NCBI RefSeq assembly: GCF_039545035.1
Contig: NZ_BAABRO010000003.1
Coordinates: 124,001-188,000 of the forward strand
Reading direction: 5' to 3'
Length of the DNA: 64,000 bases
DNA from: Novipirellula caenicola
Lineage (GTDB): Bacteria; Planctomycetota; Planctomycetia; Pirellulales; Pirellulaceae
Shown here: positions 37,566 through 47,277 of the stretch, one piece after another
How the letters are laid out: every line of letters begins with the position of its first letter
How positions within the stretch are numbered: position 1 is the stretch's first letter
Program-made: the position numbers and the translations under genes
Notes under the pieces: generated by a model
Database searches by the model: none
Told to the model about the DNA's origin: nothing
What the model saw: the letters and a program-made list of their open reading frames with translations, nothing else

Positions 37566-38579
37566 ATGGTTGCTCCGTTAAAAATCGGTGATCTCGTCAT
37601 CGATCCGCCCATTCTGCAAGCTCCAATGGCGGGATTCACGAATGCCGCGTTTCGCCAAATCGTCCGCGATTTTGGCGGTGCAGGGCTGTTGGCCACCGAA
37701 ATGGTCAACGCTCGCGGATTCGTGTGGATGGATGAAAACGAAGCCGAGCATCCCGACCGCCTGTGGGGGGTGGCCGAAGAGCCTCGTCCGTTAGCCGTCC
37801 AAATCTGGGACAACGACCCCGAAACGATGGCCAAGGTCGGCAAGCGTTTGGCCGAAGAGTACCGAGTCAGCATCGTCGATATCAACTTTGGCTGTCCCGT
37901 TCGCCAAGTGACACAGAAGGCGCACAGCGGTAGCTACTTGCTGCGTGATCCCAAACGCATGTTTGATATCATCAGCCAACTGGTGAAGGCCTGCAGTCCG
38001 ACGCCGGTCACGGCGAAGATTCGGCTGGGTTGCACTCGCGACAACGTCAACTGCAACGATGTCGCCAAGGTGGTGGAGGAAGCCGGGGCGGCCGCACTGA
38101 CCGTGCACGGGCGAACCGCGCAAGACATGTTCCGCGGCAATGCCGATTGGGGCAAGATCAGCGAGATCAAAAGTCGCCTGAAATCAATTCCGCTAATCGG
38201 AAACGGGGATCTGGATTCGGCTGAAAAGGTCGTGGCGGCATTTGAAAAATACAATGTCGACGGCGTGATGATCGCGCGGGCTTGTCTCGGGCGACCTTGG
38301 TTGTTTTCGCAAGCTGCCGCGGCGCTGCGGGGCGATCCGATTCCGGCTGAGCCGACGATGACCCAGCAGCGTGATGTGATGCTGAAGCACTATCAATTGG
38401 TGGTCGATCGGTTCGGCGAAGAAAAGGGGACGGTGCTGATGCGAAAGTACGCCTGTTGTTACGCCCAAGGCAAACCGGGGGCTCGTCATTTCCGCTCGGG
38501 AGTTGCCAACGTGTCAACGCCCGAAGAGTTTTACCGGATCGTCGATGAGCATTTCCCTGTCGAGGCGCCGACGGCATAG
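37566..38579 (+). CDS. dusB: tRNA-dihydrouridine synthase (DusB-type)
   Basis: 337 residues from MVAPLKIGDL. FMN-dependent TIM barrel: LQAPMAGFTNAAFRQIVRDF, then GLLATEMVNARG near the N terminus. Active-site Cys110 is in INFGCPVRQV, followed by HSGSYLLRDP. The phosphate- and flavin-binding parts are ALTVHGRTAQDMFRGNADW and PLIGNGDLDSAEK, and VMIARACLGRPWLF closes the barrel. It reduces uridine to dihydrouridine in tRNA D-loops, in the cytosol. The DusB branch is favoured by overall sequence, but DusA/C cannot be fully excluded. The start at 37524 (non-ATG) is rejected. Confidence 0.9.
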   Translation: MVAPLKIGDLVIDPPILQAPMAGFTNAAFRQIVRDFGGAGLLATEMVNARGFVWMDENEAEHPDRLWGVAEEPRPLAVQIWDNDPETMAKVGKRLAEEYRVSIVDINFGCPVRQVTQKAHSGSYLLRDPKRMFDIISQLVKACSPTPVTAKIRLGCTRDNVNCNDVAKVVEEAGAAALTVHGRTAQDMFRGNADWGKISEIKSRLKSIPLIGNGDLDSAEKVVAAFEKYNVDGVMIARACLGRPWLFSQAAAALRGDPIPAEPTMTQQRDVMLKHYQLVVDRFGEEKGTVLMRKYACCYAQGKPGARHFRSGVANVSTPEEFYRIVDEHFPVEAPTA

Positions 38580-38654
38580 CTGTTTGCCGGCCCTTTTTTG
38601 TAGGTCGGAACATTCGAAGGTCCGGCACTGCGGCGATAGCGAACGCTGCGTTAC

Positions 38655-39935
38655 CTATCCCTGACGCAGCTGCTTGACATAGCTTGAAAACATCCGCATG
38701 TCGTTTGGTAATTCCCCAGGCCCGATGATCAGCGGGCCTTTCTCTGCGGGCGGATGCAGACCATGGCTGCCACGCACCAGTGTCGCGTCCAGCGGGATCA
38801 CGTCCATCGAGTAGCGAAAGCCCAGCTTCTTTCGCAGCACCTTTCGGATCGCACGAAACTTGCTGGTCATGAACAATTCGCAAGGGTCGTAGCCTGGTTT
38901 GCGATGAATGTCGACGGTGCGAGCAAAGTCGGGTGCCTGCTGGTCATCGAGCCAGTAATAATACGCAAACCAAGCGTTCGGTTTCGCCAATGCGATCAAC
39001 TCGCCGCTGCGGGGGTGATCGAGTTCAATCTCTGCTGGGTCGACGACGCGATCGATCCCCGCGACCGATTCCAATTTGGCTTTGACTTCGGGGATCAATT
39101 CAGGGCGTGCGACGTAGACGTGAGCCAATTGATGGTCGCAGACCGCAAACGCATCACATTCGCCGGGGATCATCATTTCGCCGAATGGTCCGTTGCGAAT
39201 GCCCAGCCAGCCCTCGGATCGTAATTCGCGATTGATCATCACCGGTTGGTCGACCGGCACCAATCCGTACTCGGAAACGACCACCACTTGTGCGTCGATC
39301 GCGGCGGCGGCGTCGATGACCGTTTTTGCACAGGCATCGACTTCGCGAACGCGTTGCACGTCGTGATCTGGGTACCGCTGGAAATCGTAATCCAGATGCG
39401 GCAGGTAGACCATCGTCAACTCGGGCTGCTTCTCTCGCATCACCAGCGCTGTGGCGTCGGCAATCCAGCGAGAGCAGGGCAGTCCTGCGTTGGGGCCCCA
39501 GAAAGTAAAGAACGGGAACGGACCGAGTTTTGCCGTCAGATCGCAATCGGTATGGTCCAGGATGTCAAAGACCTTCGATCCGTCGCAACCGTAGTGCGGT
39601 TTCGGAGTCGCGCTGTAGCGAACCCCCGAGGACTGGTTGAACCACCAAAACATCTTGGCGGTTTCGACGCCGTCGTAACACTTCGGACCTTGGACCAACG
39701 AGTTGGCTTGTTGCCAAAAACGTACTTCTTGGGTGTCTCGGAAATACCAGCCGTTGCCGACGATGCCATGGTCACGCGGAGCAAGGCCCGTCAACATCGT
39801 CGCTTGCGAGGTCGCCGTGACCGCGGGCAGCGGACTTTTCCATGCCGATGCCGTTCCGATGGCCGCGACGTTCGGAGCGTGCGGCAGCAGTTCGGGCGTC
39901 AATCCGACGACGTTGATAATGCAAACGCGATTCAT
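38655..39935 (-). CDS. Alkaline-phosphatase-superfamily protein, nucleotide pyrophosphatase/phosphodiesterase-like, divergent metal site
   Basis: 426 residues. The general fold of type I phosphodiesterases is recognisable: AVTATSQATMLTGLAPRDHG (nucleophile Thr/Ser region), MVYLPHLDYDFQRYPDHD, and VRGSHGLHPPAEKGPLIIGP. Yet the first metal motif reads IINVVGLTP, where Asp is usual, and the SDHG motif reads SEYG. This variant resembles proteins that accompany ebo/EboC-type clusters in other bacteria, whose role in prenylated precursor export is debated. No ebo gene lies nearby. Cytosolic, as no signal peptide is seen. It lies 22 bp upstream of the AGCS symporter stop, same strand but transcribed after it. 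Confidence 0.7.
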   Translation of the reverse strand: MNRVCIINVVGLTPELLPHAPNVAAIGTASAWKSPLPAVTATSQATMLTGLAPRDHGIVGNGWYFRDTQEVRFWQQANSLVQGPKCYDGVETAKMFWWFNQSSGVRYSATPKPHYGCDGSKVFDILDHTDCDLTAKLGPFPFFTFWGPNAGLPCSRWIADATALVMREKQPELTMVYLPHLDYDFQRYPDHDVQRVREVDACAKTVIDAAAAIDAQVVVVSEYGLVPVDQPVMINRELRSEGWLGIRNGPFGEMMIPGECDAFAVCDHQLAHVYVARPELIPEVKAKLESVAGIDRVVDPAEIELDHPRSGELIALAKPNAWFAYYYWLDDQQAPDFARTVDIHRKPGYDPCELFMTSKFRAIRKVLRKKLGFRYSMDVIPLDATLVRGSHGLHPPAEKGPLIIGPGELPNDMRMFSSYVKQLRQG

Positions 39936-39957
39936 CAGCGATCCTTCCGCAATCCGA

Positions 39958-41727
39958 TTATTTCATTCTCGGGAACTCGCCGTTTTGGTACTTCTTCCAA
40001 TACGAATCGAGTTGCCGTTTCACGACACCGCTAAGCAAAAAGACGCCCAGCAGGTTAGGGAAGCTCATCCCCAAGATCATCAGGTCGCTGAAGTCGAGGA
40101 TATTGCCTCGGGTGATGATCGATCCGAGGACCGTAAAGGATAGGAACAGACATTTATAGATGATCGAGCTGCGAACCCCAAACAATTGAACCCAGCTGCG
40201 TTCGCCATAGTACGACCAACTGATGCACGTCGAGTAGGCGAACATCACGACCGCCGCGAACAATACGTAGCGAAACCAATCATGCCCGCCGACCACGAAG
40301 GCCTCGAGCGTCAAACGGGCGCCCTCGTTGTTGGCGATCACCTCTTCCATTTCCGGCATCTCGTAGACCCCTGTGACCACCACCACCAACGCGGTAATGG
40401 TACAAACCACCACGGTGTCGATGAACGGTTCCAGCAGTGCCACGATACCTTCGCTGATCGGTTCGTCGGTCTTGGCCGCCGAGTGTGCGATCGCGGCTGA
40501 CCCCACACCCGCTTCGTTACTGAACACGGCTCGTTTGATGCCAATCACCAGGATGCCAAGGAAGGCGCCCCAGCCGGCTTTGAGCGAAAACGCTTCGGTG
40601 ACAATCTTGACTGCCGCTGCGGGAACCTCCGAGGCGTTGGTGCCCAGGATATAGAGTGCGGCGATCACATAGGCGACGCACATAAATGGGACGATTCTTC
40701 CTGCGACCGCTGCGATGCTGCGGATACCCCCGATGATGACCACGCCGACAGCGACTGCCATGATCAGTCCGTAGACCCAGGGATAGCTTTGCAAGATAGC
40801 GACGTCACCGCGAATCGCTTCGAGTGATTGTCCTACCTGAAACGCATTGCCGCCTCCGAAGCTCGCTCCGATACAAAGTAACGCGAACACCACGGCCAAG
40901 ACGCGGCCCAAGCGTGGAAATCCAATGTCTTTTAGTCCGTAACGCAGGTAACGCATCGGGCCACCCAAGACATGGCCGTCATCATCGGTGACGCGGTAGA
41001 GTTGCCCCAGTGTGCACTCGGTAAATTTGGCGGTCATTCCTAGAAAGCCCACCAAGATGATCCAAACCGTCGCTCCGGGTCCCCCGGTTCCGATTGCGAT
41101 CGCGACACCCGCGATGTTGCCCAGTCCGACGGTGGCCGAAAGGGCCGCAGCAAGGGCTTGAAAGTGTGTGACTTCGCCGGGTTCATTGGGCGTATCATAA
41201 ATGCCTCGCGTCAGGTCGATCGCATGCCGAAACGCTCGCAGGTTGATAAAGCCCATTCGCAGCGTCAGGAAAATTCCGCCGCAAAGCAGCCACACGACGA
41301 CAAACGGGATGCTGACGCCAAATCGGTCTTTCGTGCCAAAATCATAAAAAATCACGTATGCAGCGTTGGCGACGACGTATTTGCCAAACGTCGCGTCGAT
41401 TTTCTGCATCCACGTCAGCTCGTCTGCGTCGGTGGATGGTTCCTCGGCGACCTCGCTTTGCGTCGCAGCCTCGGTCGGCTCTGCATCGTTGTCCTCGGTA
41501 ACCTCGTTCTCGCTATCGGTGTCTTCGGAAGCGTTGTCTTCGCCAGCACTGTTCTCGGCAGCGGTATCCGCGAGCGTCTGTTGTTGTGCGGTGGTGGAAT
41601 CTTGCCCCATCGCAGCATAGGGGCAACTGAGTACGCTTAACGCAACCGCGATACAGGCAAGCAGGGGGAGGAGTCGGACCGAGCGAGCGAAGGGGGTGCT
41701 GAGCAAAGCGAGAGTTGTTTTTGGCAT
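39958..41727 (-). CDS. AGCS-family sodium:alanine symporter with N-terminal secreted acidic extension
   Basis: 589 residues. Core AGCS motifs: GEVTHFQALAAALSATVGLG, then NIAGVAIAIGTGGPGATVWI, VLGGPMRYL, KRAVFSNEAGVGSAAIAHSA and ISWSYYGERSWVQLFG. About ten membrane spans. Before the core lie roughly 120 residues not typical of the family: a signal-like hydrophobic stretch (LLPLLACIAVALSVLSCPYA) and an Asp/Glu/Thr-rich linker (about 45-100). Such symporters take up Ala or Gly with Na+. The extension would place an acidic tail outside the membrane. The ATG used is the first of the frame; a shorter start inside the linker has no support. Confidence 0.88.
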   Translation of the reverse strand: MPKTTLALLSTPFARSVRLLPLLACIAVALSVLSCPYAAMGQDSTTAQQQTLADTAAENSAGEDNASEDTDSENEVTEDNDAEPTEAATQSEVAEEPSTDADELTWMQKIDATFGKYVVANAAYVIFYDFGTKDRFGVSIPFVVVWLLCGGIFLTLRMGFINLRAFRHAIDLTRGIYDTPNEPGEVTHFQALAAALSATVGLGNIAGVAIAIGTGGPGATVWIILVGFLGMTAKFTECTLGQLYRVTDDDGHVLGGPMRYLRYGLKDIGFPRLGRVLAVVFALLCIGASFGGGNAFQVGQSLEAIRGDVAILQSYPWVYGLIMAVAVGVVIIGGIRSIAAVAGRIVPFMCVAYVIAALYILGTNASEVPAAAVKIVTEAFSLKAGWGAFLGILVIGIKRAVFSNEAGVGSAAIAHSAAKTDEPISEGIVALLEPFIDTVVVCTITALVVVVTGVYEMPEMEEVIANNEGARLTLEAFVVGGHDWFRYVLFAAVVMFAYSTCISWSYYGERSWVQLFGVRSSIIYKCLFLSFTVLGSIITRGNILDFSDLMILGMSFPNLLGVFLLSGVVKRQLDSYWKKYQNGEFPRMK

Positions 41728-41893
41728 CGATAGTGACTCGTGGAAAAACGTAAGCGAGGGGCGCGAAGGCGTACCGTACCAAGCGTCGTCGAACGCTCGA
41801 TGTATCGCACCGCGAGCGACATCGTAACAAATTTTGAGGCTTTGTGATTTTGGCCGCGACGCAGCCTGAGGCTCGGAACGACAGTCGCCTGGG

Positions 41894-42964
41894 TTAGTGG
41901 TGTGTCTTAGCGCGTTGTCCGATTGAGGATTTCGGACGAACGTAACGCGACAGCAAGCGAAGGATCGTTCCCGCGGTTCGCCAAGTGAACGTCACGCGAG
42001 GTTGCTTGAGGGCACGCCAACCAATTTTGCTGGCGGCAACCAAAGGAGACGAATCTCGGTCGTCAAGTTTTTTGACGAGCCAATCGTTCCACGGGGCTCG
42101 CAATCGTCCCAATCGCGACGCGTTCGCCAGCGAAGTGCTAAGTGACGCTTCCAATTTGTCGCGGATCCGTCCGGATTCTAGCAGGAAGCGATTGGCATCC
42201 TCGTCATCCTTGCCGAACTCGACGACTGTTTTTGACTCGTCGTGGAGCCGAAAACGGGCGCCGACGCTCGCCGAATAATGGACGCGAGGGTGCTTGGCGA
42301 GATAGCGAACCAGTAGGTCCCAATCAAAGCCATAGTTCAAGTTACGGTCAATTCCTCCGCAATCTTGAATATACTTTGTGCGAAACCAAAGCCCGGGTTG
42401 GCTAAAGGAGTAGCGGTCCGCCCGCAGCATCGCCGTGGCAGACAAGTTGCGGTTGTGCATCAGGTAGGGTTGCACATCGTCGCCAAACACTTCGACCGAG
42501 AGCGTGTAAAGATCAGCGGCGGGGGGGCAGCGTGAGGCCACTTCCCAAAGCGTGCCGGGCATCAGCAGGTCATCCGAGTTGATCCAGTTAAAGAATTCCC
42601 CATCGGCGAGAGCGAGTCCCTTCGCGATCGCGTCGGATTGTCCTTCATCGGGTTCGCGAATGAGCACCGAGAGATGGTCGCGGTACTTATCTAGGATGGC
42701 GTGACTTTGGTCGGTGCTGCCCCCATCGACCACGATGTACTGCAGATTCGGATAGTTTTGCAGCAGTACCGAGCGGATCGTTTGCTCCAGAAAATCGCCC
42801 TGGTTGTAACTCGGCGTGACAACGGTAATCCGCGGTGGATCGGTCGCCAGTGGAGAGGGCTGCGACTCGCAGTCCGGCTGCCAAGGCCAGCCATGATGAT
42901 TCGTAGGTGGTAAATTCACAGTGGAAATAACATCGACAGAGGAAGTTGTCAGCGTCGCAAGCAC
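41894..42964 (-). CDS. GT2-family glycosyltransferase
   Basis: 356 residues. A GT-A fold begins near residue 45: ITVVTPSYNQGDFLEQTIRS, QYIVVDGGSTDQS, EPDEGQSDAIAKGLALADGE, and the DxD-like metal motif in NWINSDD. This cytosolic enzyme would transfer a sugar from a nucleotide-sugar to a growing polysaccharide. The last 80 residues are basic and may contact the membrane. It is the final gene of the minus-strand polysaccharide locus, 15 bp after the large membrane protein. Donor and acceptor are unknown. Confidence 0.9.
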   Translation of the reverse strand: MLATLTTSSVDVISTVNLPPTNHHGWPWQPDCESQPSPLATDPPRITVVTPSYNQGDFLEQTIRSVLLQNYPNLQYIVVDGGSTDQSHAILDKYRDHLSVLIREPDEGQSDAIAKGLALADGEFFNWINSDDLLMPGTLWEVASRCPPAADLYTLSVEVFGDDVQPYLMHNRNLSATAMLRADRYSFSQPGLWFRTKYIQDCGGIDRNLNYGFDWDLLVRYLAKHPRVHYSASVGARFRLHDESKTVVEFGKDDEDANRFLLESGRIRDKLEASLSTSLANASRLGRLRAPWNDWLVKKLDDRDSSPLVAASKIGWRALKQPRVTFTWRTAGTILRLLSRYVRPKSSIGQRAKTHH

Positions 42965-42979
42965 GCGTATGAGGAATCG

Positions 42980-45052
42980 CTAATCCGTGCTTAACGAAAA
43001 ATGGTGGATCCGAAATCCCATGGTTGCCCTTTTGGACAGCCACGTGGCAGGAGTCGACTGGGTGCTAAGCTTGATACGAATGACCAGTGATCCGTAATCC
43101 GATATCGACTGGTTCACCCATTCAGGTTGAAGGGACAGATTAAGTGTTTGGCGTTGCTTGACAACTTGATGTGCCGCCTCTGTTTCTCCGACGTCAAGGG
43201 TCAACCAAAACGAGTCGTTCGTGGGAGGGCTCAGTTCGACCTTCAGCGTTATGGCTTGTTGTGTGGGGCGAAGGGGGATCACCGCTACCATCGGGGCGCC
43301 GCCCATTTGGACAAACGGCCCCGCCTGAGGATCCGTTTGCACCGATGCGCCAGAGTGCATCGTTGCCAGCGTTTCCAGAGCAAGGGTGTACTCGCCGTCG
43401 TTAAGCTCGACCGGCGATGTCTGCTTGAAGCTGCCGTCGAATGTTTGGCTTGAATCCAGGTGTGGCTTCGAGTCGACTTCAATATTCGTCAGTCGTTGGG
43501 GGGGCTCTCGATCGAGGAAATATTGAATGGTGCGTTCGTTGCCAAAGAAGATGCTTAGGTTGTCGGGCACCACGACATTGAGTTGATCTTTCCGCCACTG
43601 ATTGGCTTGCCCCGTCATCAGGATCCAGTCGTCCGCAGGGTGCGGCGATTGAAAATGGATCCAACTGTCGACAGGCAAATGGACGTGGCCATTTTGCAAA
43701 TCCAGATCGCGGCCCTGCATCGGGCGATAGCCGGTATCCGAGATCCAGCGGTCATCGTGAATGGGTTTGGCGGCCACGACTAGCAAGGCGACGCAGCAGG
43801 CAATCGCAACGATCCACTGCGTCGTTTGGTTCAGAAAGCATCGCAGAACGCTTGTGAACAGGCAGATGTTGAGAAAGACCAACGCATAATTAATGAATGC
43901 GTTGAATGCGAACATCTCGCCATCCATCATGCATCCCCACTTGAGCGTCAAGATTTGGGCAAGGATGGAAATCAATAGCAAGCTGCTGGTCCATCGTAGC
44001 CATCGCAGCGACGCGGTTCGACGTTTCCATGCCCAACCAAGTCCGAAAAGCGTCAGCAGCATGACGGCTAACCAACCGCTATAAATCCACGGAAACGAGC
44101 TCAGCAAATCGACAAGCTCAGCGGACTCAGGTGCGTCGTGGAAGTCCCAGTATCGATAAAATTGCAAGTAGTAGTTCAGCGATTGTTCGAGGGAGTGGTC
44201 CGGTTCATCGTGAGAGCGAATGTGTAAGAGAATGCGAGCGAGATTGCTGTCGCGTAATTTCAGCCAGTCGGCGAACAAGGGAATGAGAAAGGGAATCGTA
44301 ATCAAGACGCTCACGCCGACGTCTCGTTGCCACAGTGCATCGCGAACTCGGGCCCAACGGGTTGTTGTTTTTGACAAGCGGTTCTGACGCTGCCAATAGA
44401 TGACGGCGGCAATCGCGACCGCGGTTAAAGGAAGAACAAAAAGCGGCTGTGCAACATGTCCGTGAATGCAAAAGCATGCCGAAAGAACAAACAACCATAG
44501 CCATTGTCGACTTCCTGCCACGATCGATGCGGTCGACAGCAGCAAGCATGTGAATGGCATTAGCAATTGATGAGGTGGCCAGATGCTAATGAATGCTTGT
44601 TCGCAAAGTTGGAAGTGGACGAAGCTTAGGCTGGCGATAATCAAGATCGGTTTCCAGCGACGTGCATGGGCGTAGATCACGCAAATCGCGAGTGACCAAA
44701 ACGCGGTCTGAAGCAACATTCCCGTGAACAGCTGCGCATTGTGTTCCTCGGGACAGATGCCCAGCGTGTAATGGAAAATAAGCTGGCCGATCGCATAAAC
44801 ATAAAAGAAGGCTGGCCCGGGGTGAGAAAATTCCCAGCGTGAATAGTTGCCGTAGATCTCATCCAGCCTCATCGCGTCCGCGATTTGAAGGCTATTGGCT
44901 GCGAAATCTCCATCTTCGAACAGCGGGATGACGAAGTAGTGTCGGAATCCCGTGACGGTCAGGATCGCAGCGGACAGCAGGAAGCAGCAGAGAAAGCATC
45001 GCCAATAGGACGGGTAGCACGGTGAATCGATGTTTGCGCGAAGCTCACTCAT
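42980..45052 (-). CDS. Large polytopic membrane protein of the polysaccharide locus
   Basis: 690 residues. About 10-12 membrane spans lie in the first 440 residues (CFLCCFLLSAAILTVTGF, LFVLSACFCIHGHVAQPLFV, LLISILAQILTLKWGCM and others). A soluble C-terminal part of about 230 residues follows, with beta-rich stretches such as SPVELNDGEYTLALETLATM. A basic, acid-dotted first loop (FEDGDFAANSLQIADAMRLD) recalls GT39/GT83-type membrane glycosyltransferases, but I cannot place it in a family with confidence. Position between the FkbM-like and GT2 genes suggests a part in polysaccharide assembly. Confidence 0.65.
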   Translation of the reverse strand: MSELRANIDSPCYPSYWRCFLCCFLLSAAILTVTGFRHYFVIPLFEDGDFAANSLQIADAMRLDEIYGNYSRWEFSHPGPAFFYVYAIGQLIFHYTLGICPEEHNAQLFTGMLLQTAFWSLAICVIYAHARRWKPILIIASLSFVHFQLCEQAFISIWPPHQLLMPFTCLLLSTASIVAGSRQWLWLFVLSACFCIHGHVAQPLFVLPLTAVAIAAVIYWQRQNRLSKTTTRWARVRDALWQRDVGVSVLITIPFLIPLFADWLKLRDSNLARILLHIRSHDEPDHSLEQSLNYYLQFYRYWDFHDAPESAELVDLLSSFPWIYSGWLAVMLLTLFGLGWAWKRRTASLRWLRWTSSLLLISILAQILTLKWGCMMDGEMFAFNAFINYALVFLNICLFTSVLRCFLNQTTQWIVAIACCVALLVVAAKPIHDDRWISDTGYRPMQGRDLDLQNGHVHLPVDSWIHFQSPHPADDWILMTGQANQWRKDQLNVVVPDNLSIFFGNERTIQYFLDREPPQRLTNIEVDSKPHLDSSQTFDGSFKQTSPVELNDGEYTLALETLATMHSGASVQTDPQAGPFVQMGGAPMVAVIPLRPTQQAITLKVELSPPTNDSFWLTLDVGETEAAHQVVKQRQTLNLSLQPEWVNQSISDYGSLVIRIKLSTQSTPATWLSKRATMGFRIHHFSLSTD

Positions 45053-45064
45053 GTTGTCACCGAA

Positions 45065-45964
45065 TCAATTCGCAGGCCGGTCGAGAATTTCTCGGCGATG
45101 AGACCTGTGGTGAATGAGTGGGTAGCGTGAGGGCTCGTAATGATTTTCCGCGGTATAGGGAGGATGGAAGTGGTCACCGACGAGATCTTCGCGGACGAAA
45201 AAGGCGTTGGTTCCTGTGAAGTCGCAGCCAACCAATCGGTATCCATGCTGATGCCCCAATAATTCGAGCGCCTTCAAGCTGGCGCCGTAATTTTGCGTTC
45301 CGTCCCATGACCTTGTTGGCGAGTAGTTCGCTTTCCAATCGATGTAGGGGGGGACGGTTGCGTTGTATTCAATTGCAACCACACGTGGACGATAGGTTGC
45401 AAGCCCCTCCCACACATAGTAGGTGTTTTGGTCAATGTCGAGAGATAGAAAATCGAATTCGGTTGGGATGCCTGCGTCGGCGAACACCTCCGTCACGTTC
45501 TCTCGCGTTACCATCGCGGTGATCGTTTTTAAGTCATCGTCGGTGATGTCATCACGATGCTCGATGGTTTGTTGCATCGCGGTGCCGCCATCGATCCAGT
45601 AGCCGGTCCATCCGCAGGCGACTAAGAATGCGGTGTTGCTCTCGCGGCCGTCCTGCAGTCCGATCTCGACAAAGCATTTCGATTCGCTGCCAATTCGCCG
45701 AAAGATTTCAGCGATCATCCCGTCTTCGCCGTTCTGCGAGTTGACTTGGGCCGCAAAACTCAGCAGACGTTTGGGATCTCGGAAACGCTCGTTCGAAGAC
45801 CATTCGTTCTCAATGCATCGAATGGCTTCGGTTTTTCGCATCGATGCGACCTCCTGGCGAATGTCCTGCAGGACTCCTGAGATTTCGCGGAGCGCCTCGT
45901 AGGCCAGGATTTGGTGCCGCAGGCCTGGCAGGCGAATTGCAATTTTTCCGAGAATATTTCTCAT
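45065..45964 (-). CDS. FkbM-like methyltransferase-fold protein
   Basis: 299 residues from MRNILGKIAI. FkbM-like pattern: SQNGEDGMIAEIFRRIGSES, then CFVEIGLQDGRESNTAFLV (SAM-binding motif I region), and FDFLSLDIDQNTYYVWEGL (motif post-I). Such proteins O-methylate sugars in polysaccharide or antibiotic loci. An in-frame start at 46078 would overlap the upstream glycosyltransferase by 64 bp, so the internal ATG at 45964 is preferred. It ends 12 bp before the next gene. Confidence 0.75.
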   Translation of the reverse strand: MRNILGKIAIRLPGLRHQILAYEALREISGVLQDIRQEVASMRKTEAIRCIENEWSSNERFRDPKRLLSFAAQVNSQNGEDGMIAEIFRRIGSESKCFVEIGLQDGRESNTAFLVACGWTGYWIDGGTAMQQTIEHRDDITDDDLKTITAMVTRENVTEVFADAGIPTEFDFLSLDIDQNTYYVWEGLATYRPRVVAIEYNATVPPYIDWKANYSPTRSWDGTQNYGASLKALELLGHQHGYRLVGCDFTGTNAFFVREDLVGDHFHPPYTAENHYEPSRYPLIHHRSHRREILDRPAN

Positions 45965-46014
45965 GATCGTTTCACCAAGGGGCGTCTTGCATCGAGGTCG
46001 CAAAAGGGATCGGG

Positions 46015-47277
46015 CTATTCTATCGACTCGATCGCACGTTGATAGGCATTTACCGTCATCTGCCCACACTGTTGCCAACTAAAGCGTTGTGCCCGTTCCA
46101 TCCCCGCAGCGGATAGAGCACGACGTAAGGGTTGGTCGGCGTAAACGCGTGTCATGGCATCACCCAGTTCGTCAGGTTGCTCGGCATCCACCAGGATGCC
46201 GGCATCGCCAACCACCTCGGGCAGCGACGAGTTATCCGAACAGATGACTGGAGTGCCGCACTGCATGGCTTCTAGCGGCGGAAGCCCAAAGCCTTCGTAG
46301 AGCGACGGATAAACGAACGCGATCGCGTCGCTATACAGCGGAGCCAAGTCTTCGTCGTCTACTTTTCCCGGCGTCAGAATGTTCTGGTTCCCCGATTTTG
46401 CGAGGTATTGGATCAGCGAATCGATTTTCCAGCCCTTGGCTCCTACTAATACGAGGTAGGTGTCCTTGTCGAGTCGGTCGAGGATTTGTTCAAAGACCGA
46501 AACCAGATGCCGAAGGTTTTTTCGCGGTTCGAGCGTGCAGACACTGAGGAAGTATTTGGCATCGCCCGGAATGTGCAGTTTTTGGCGGACTTGCTCGATT
46601 TGCTGGGCGTCGGTGCAGCGAGTGAAATGTTCGGCGGCCGCCAACGGGGTGACCACAACGTGATCGGGATTGACGGTTTCGCAGAAATCGAGCAGGTCGT
46701 CGCGAGTGTTTTGTGAGTTGCAGATGATCCAGTCACGCGTCGTTAATTGTGCCAACGTCTGTTGCTGGGTCAGCGCAATGGCGGGATCAAACAGCTCGGG
46801 GAATTTGAGCGGAATCAGGTCATGTACGGTTAGAAAGCGAACAGGCCGCGGTCGCGAGTAATCAAGTGTGGGAAAGGAATGAAACGGGCTATGGATGATG
46901 TCTGCGTTTTTTAGGTTGTGTTGCGAGAATGTTGCACGTGCTTGCATCTTCTTGCACGGGTCGATGAAGGGACGTACCAAAGGGTATGCATGCGTCGAGG
47001 CAAGGTAATGGATGGGGCGTGCAATGAAATCGACGCATCGTCGCTTCGTTAGTGATGCAGTCATCGGTCGTTGCAGTGCCGGGTCACTACGGAGAGCGTC
47101 CAATACATCCCATGTATGATCCGTGTTGCCATAGGGGGTCCAGCGAAGATCGAGATCGGGTTGTTCGATCAGAAAGCGAGCGAGCCGATCGACGTAGCGA
47201 AACACTCCCGTGCGTGAATGCGGGTGTGCATGAGCGGCTCCGAGAACGGAGATGTCAAAAAGGACACGAAGTTTCAT
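46015..47277 (-). CDS. GT4-family glycosyltransferase
   Basis: 420 residues of GT-B fold. N-terminal domain: KLRVLFDISVLGAAHAHPHS, RTGVFRYVDRLARFL. The C-terminal domain has the group 1 signature: [31 protein letters not shown], and [20 protein letters not shown] with [19 protein letters not shown], where E-x7-E binds the nucleotide-sugar. Retaining enzyme in the cytosol. It is closely related to the neighbour at 47500-48870, so the two arose by tandem duplication. The sugar is unknown. Confidence 0.9.
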   Translation of the reverse strand: MKLRVLFDISVLGAAHAHPHSRTGVFRYVDRLARFLIEQPDLDLRWTPYGNTDHTWDVLDALRSDPALQRPMTASLTKRRCVDFIARPIHYLASTHAYPLVRPFIDPCKKMQARATFSQHNLKNADIIHSPFHSFPTLDYSRPRPVRFLTVHDLIPLKFPELFDPAIALTQQQTLAQLTTRDWIICNSQNTRDDLLDFCETVNPDHVVVTPLAAAEHFTRCTDAQQIEQVRQKLHIPGDAKYFLSVCTLEPRKNLRHLVSVFEQILDRLDKDTYLVLVGAKGWKIDSLIQYLAKSGNQNILTPGKVDDEDLAPLYSDAIAFVYPSLYEGFGLPPLEAMQCGTPVICSDNSSLPEVVGDAGILVDAEQPDELGDAMTRVYADQPLRRALSAAGMERAQRFSWQQCGQMTVNAYQRAIESIE

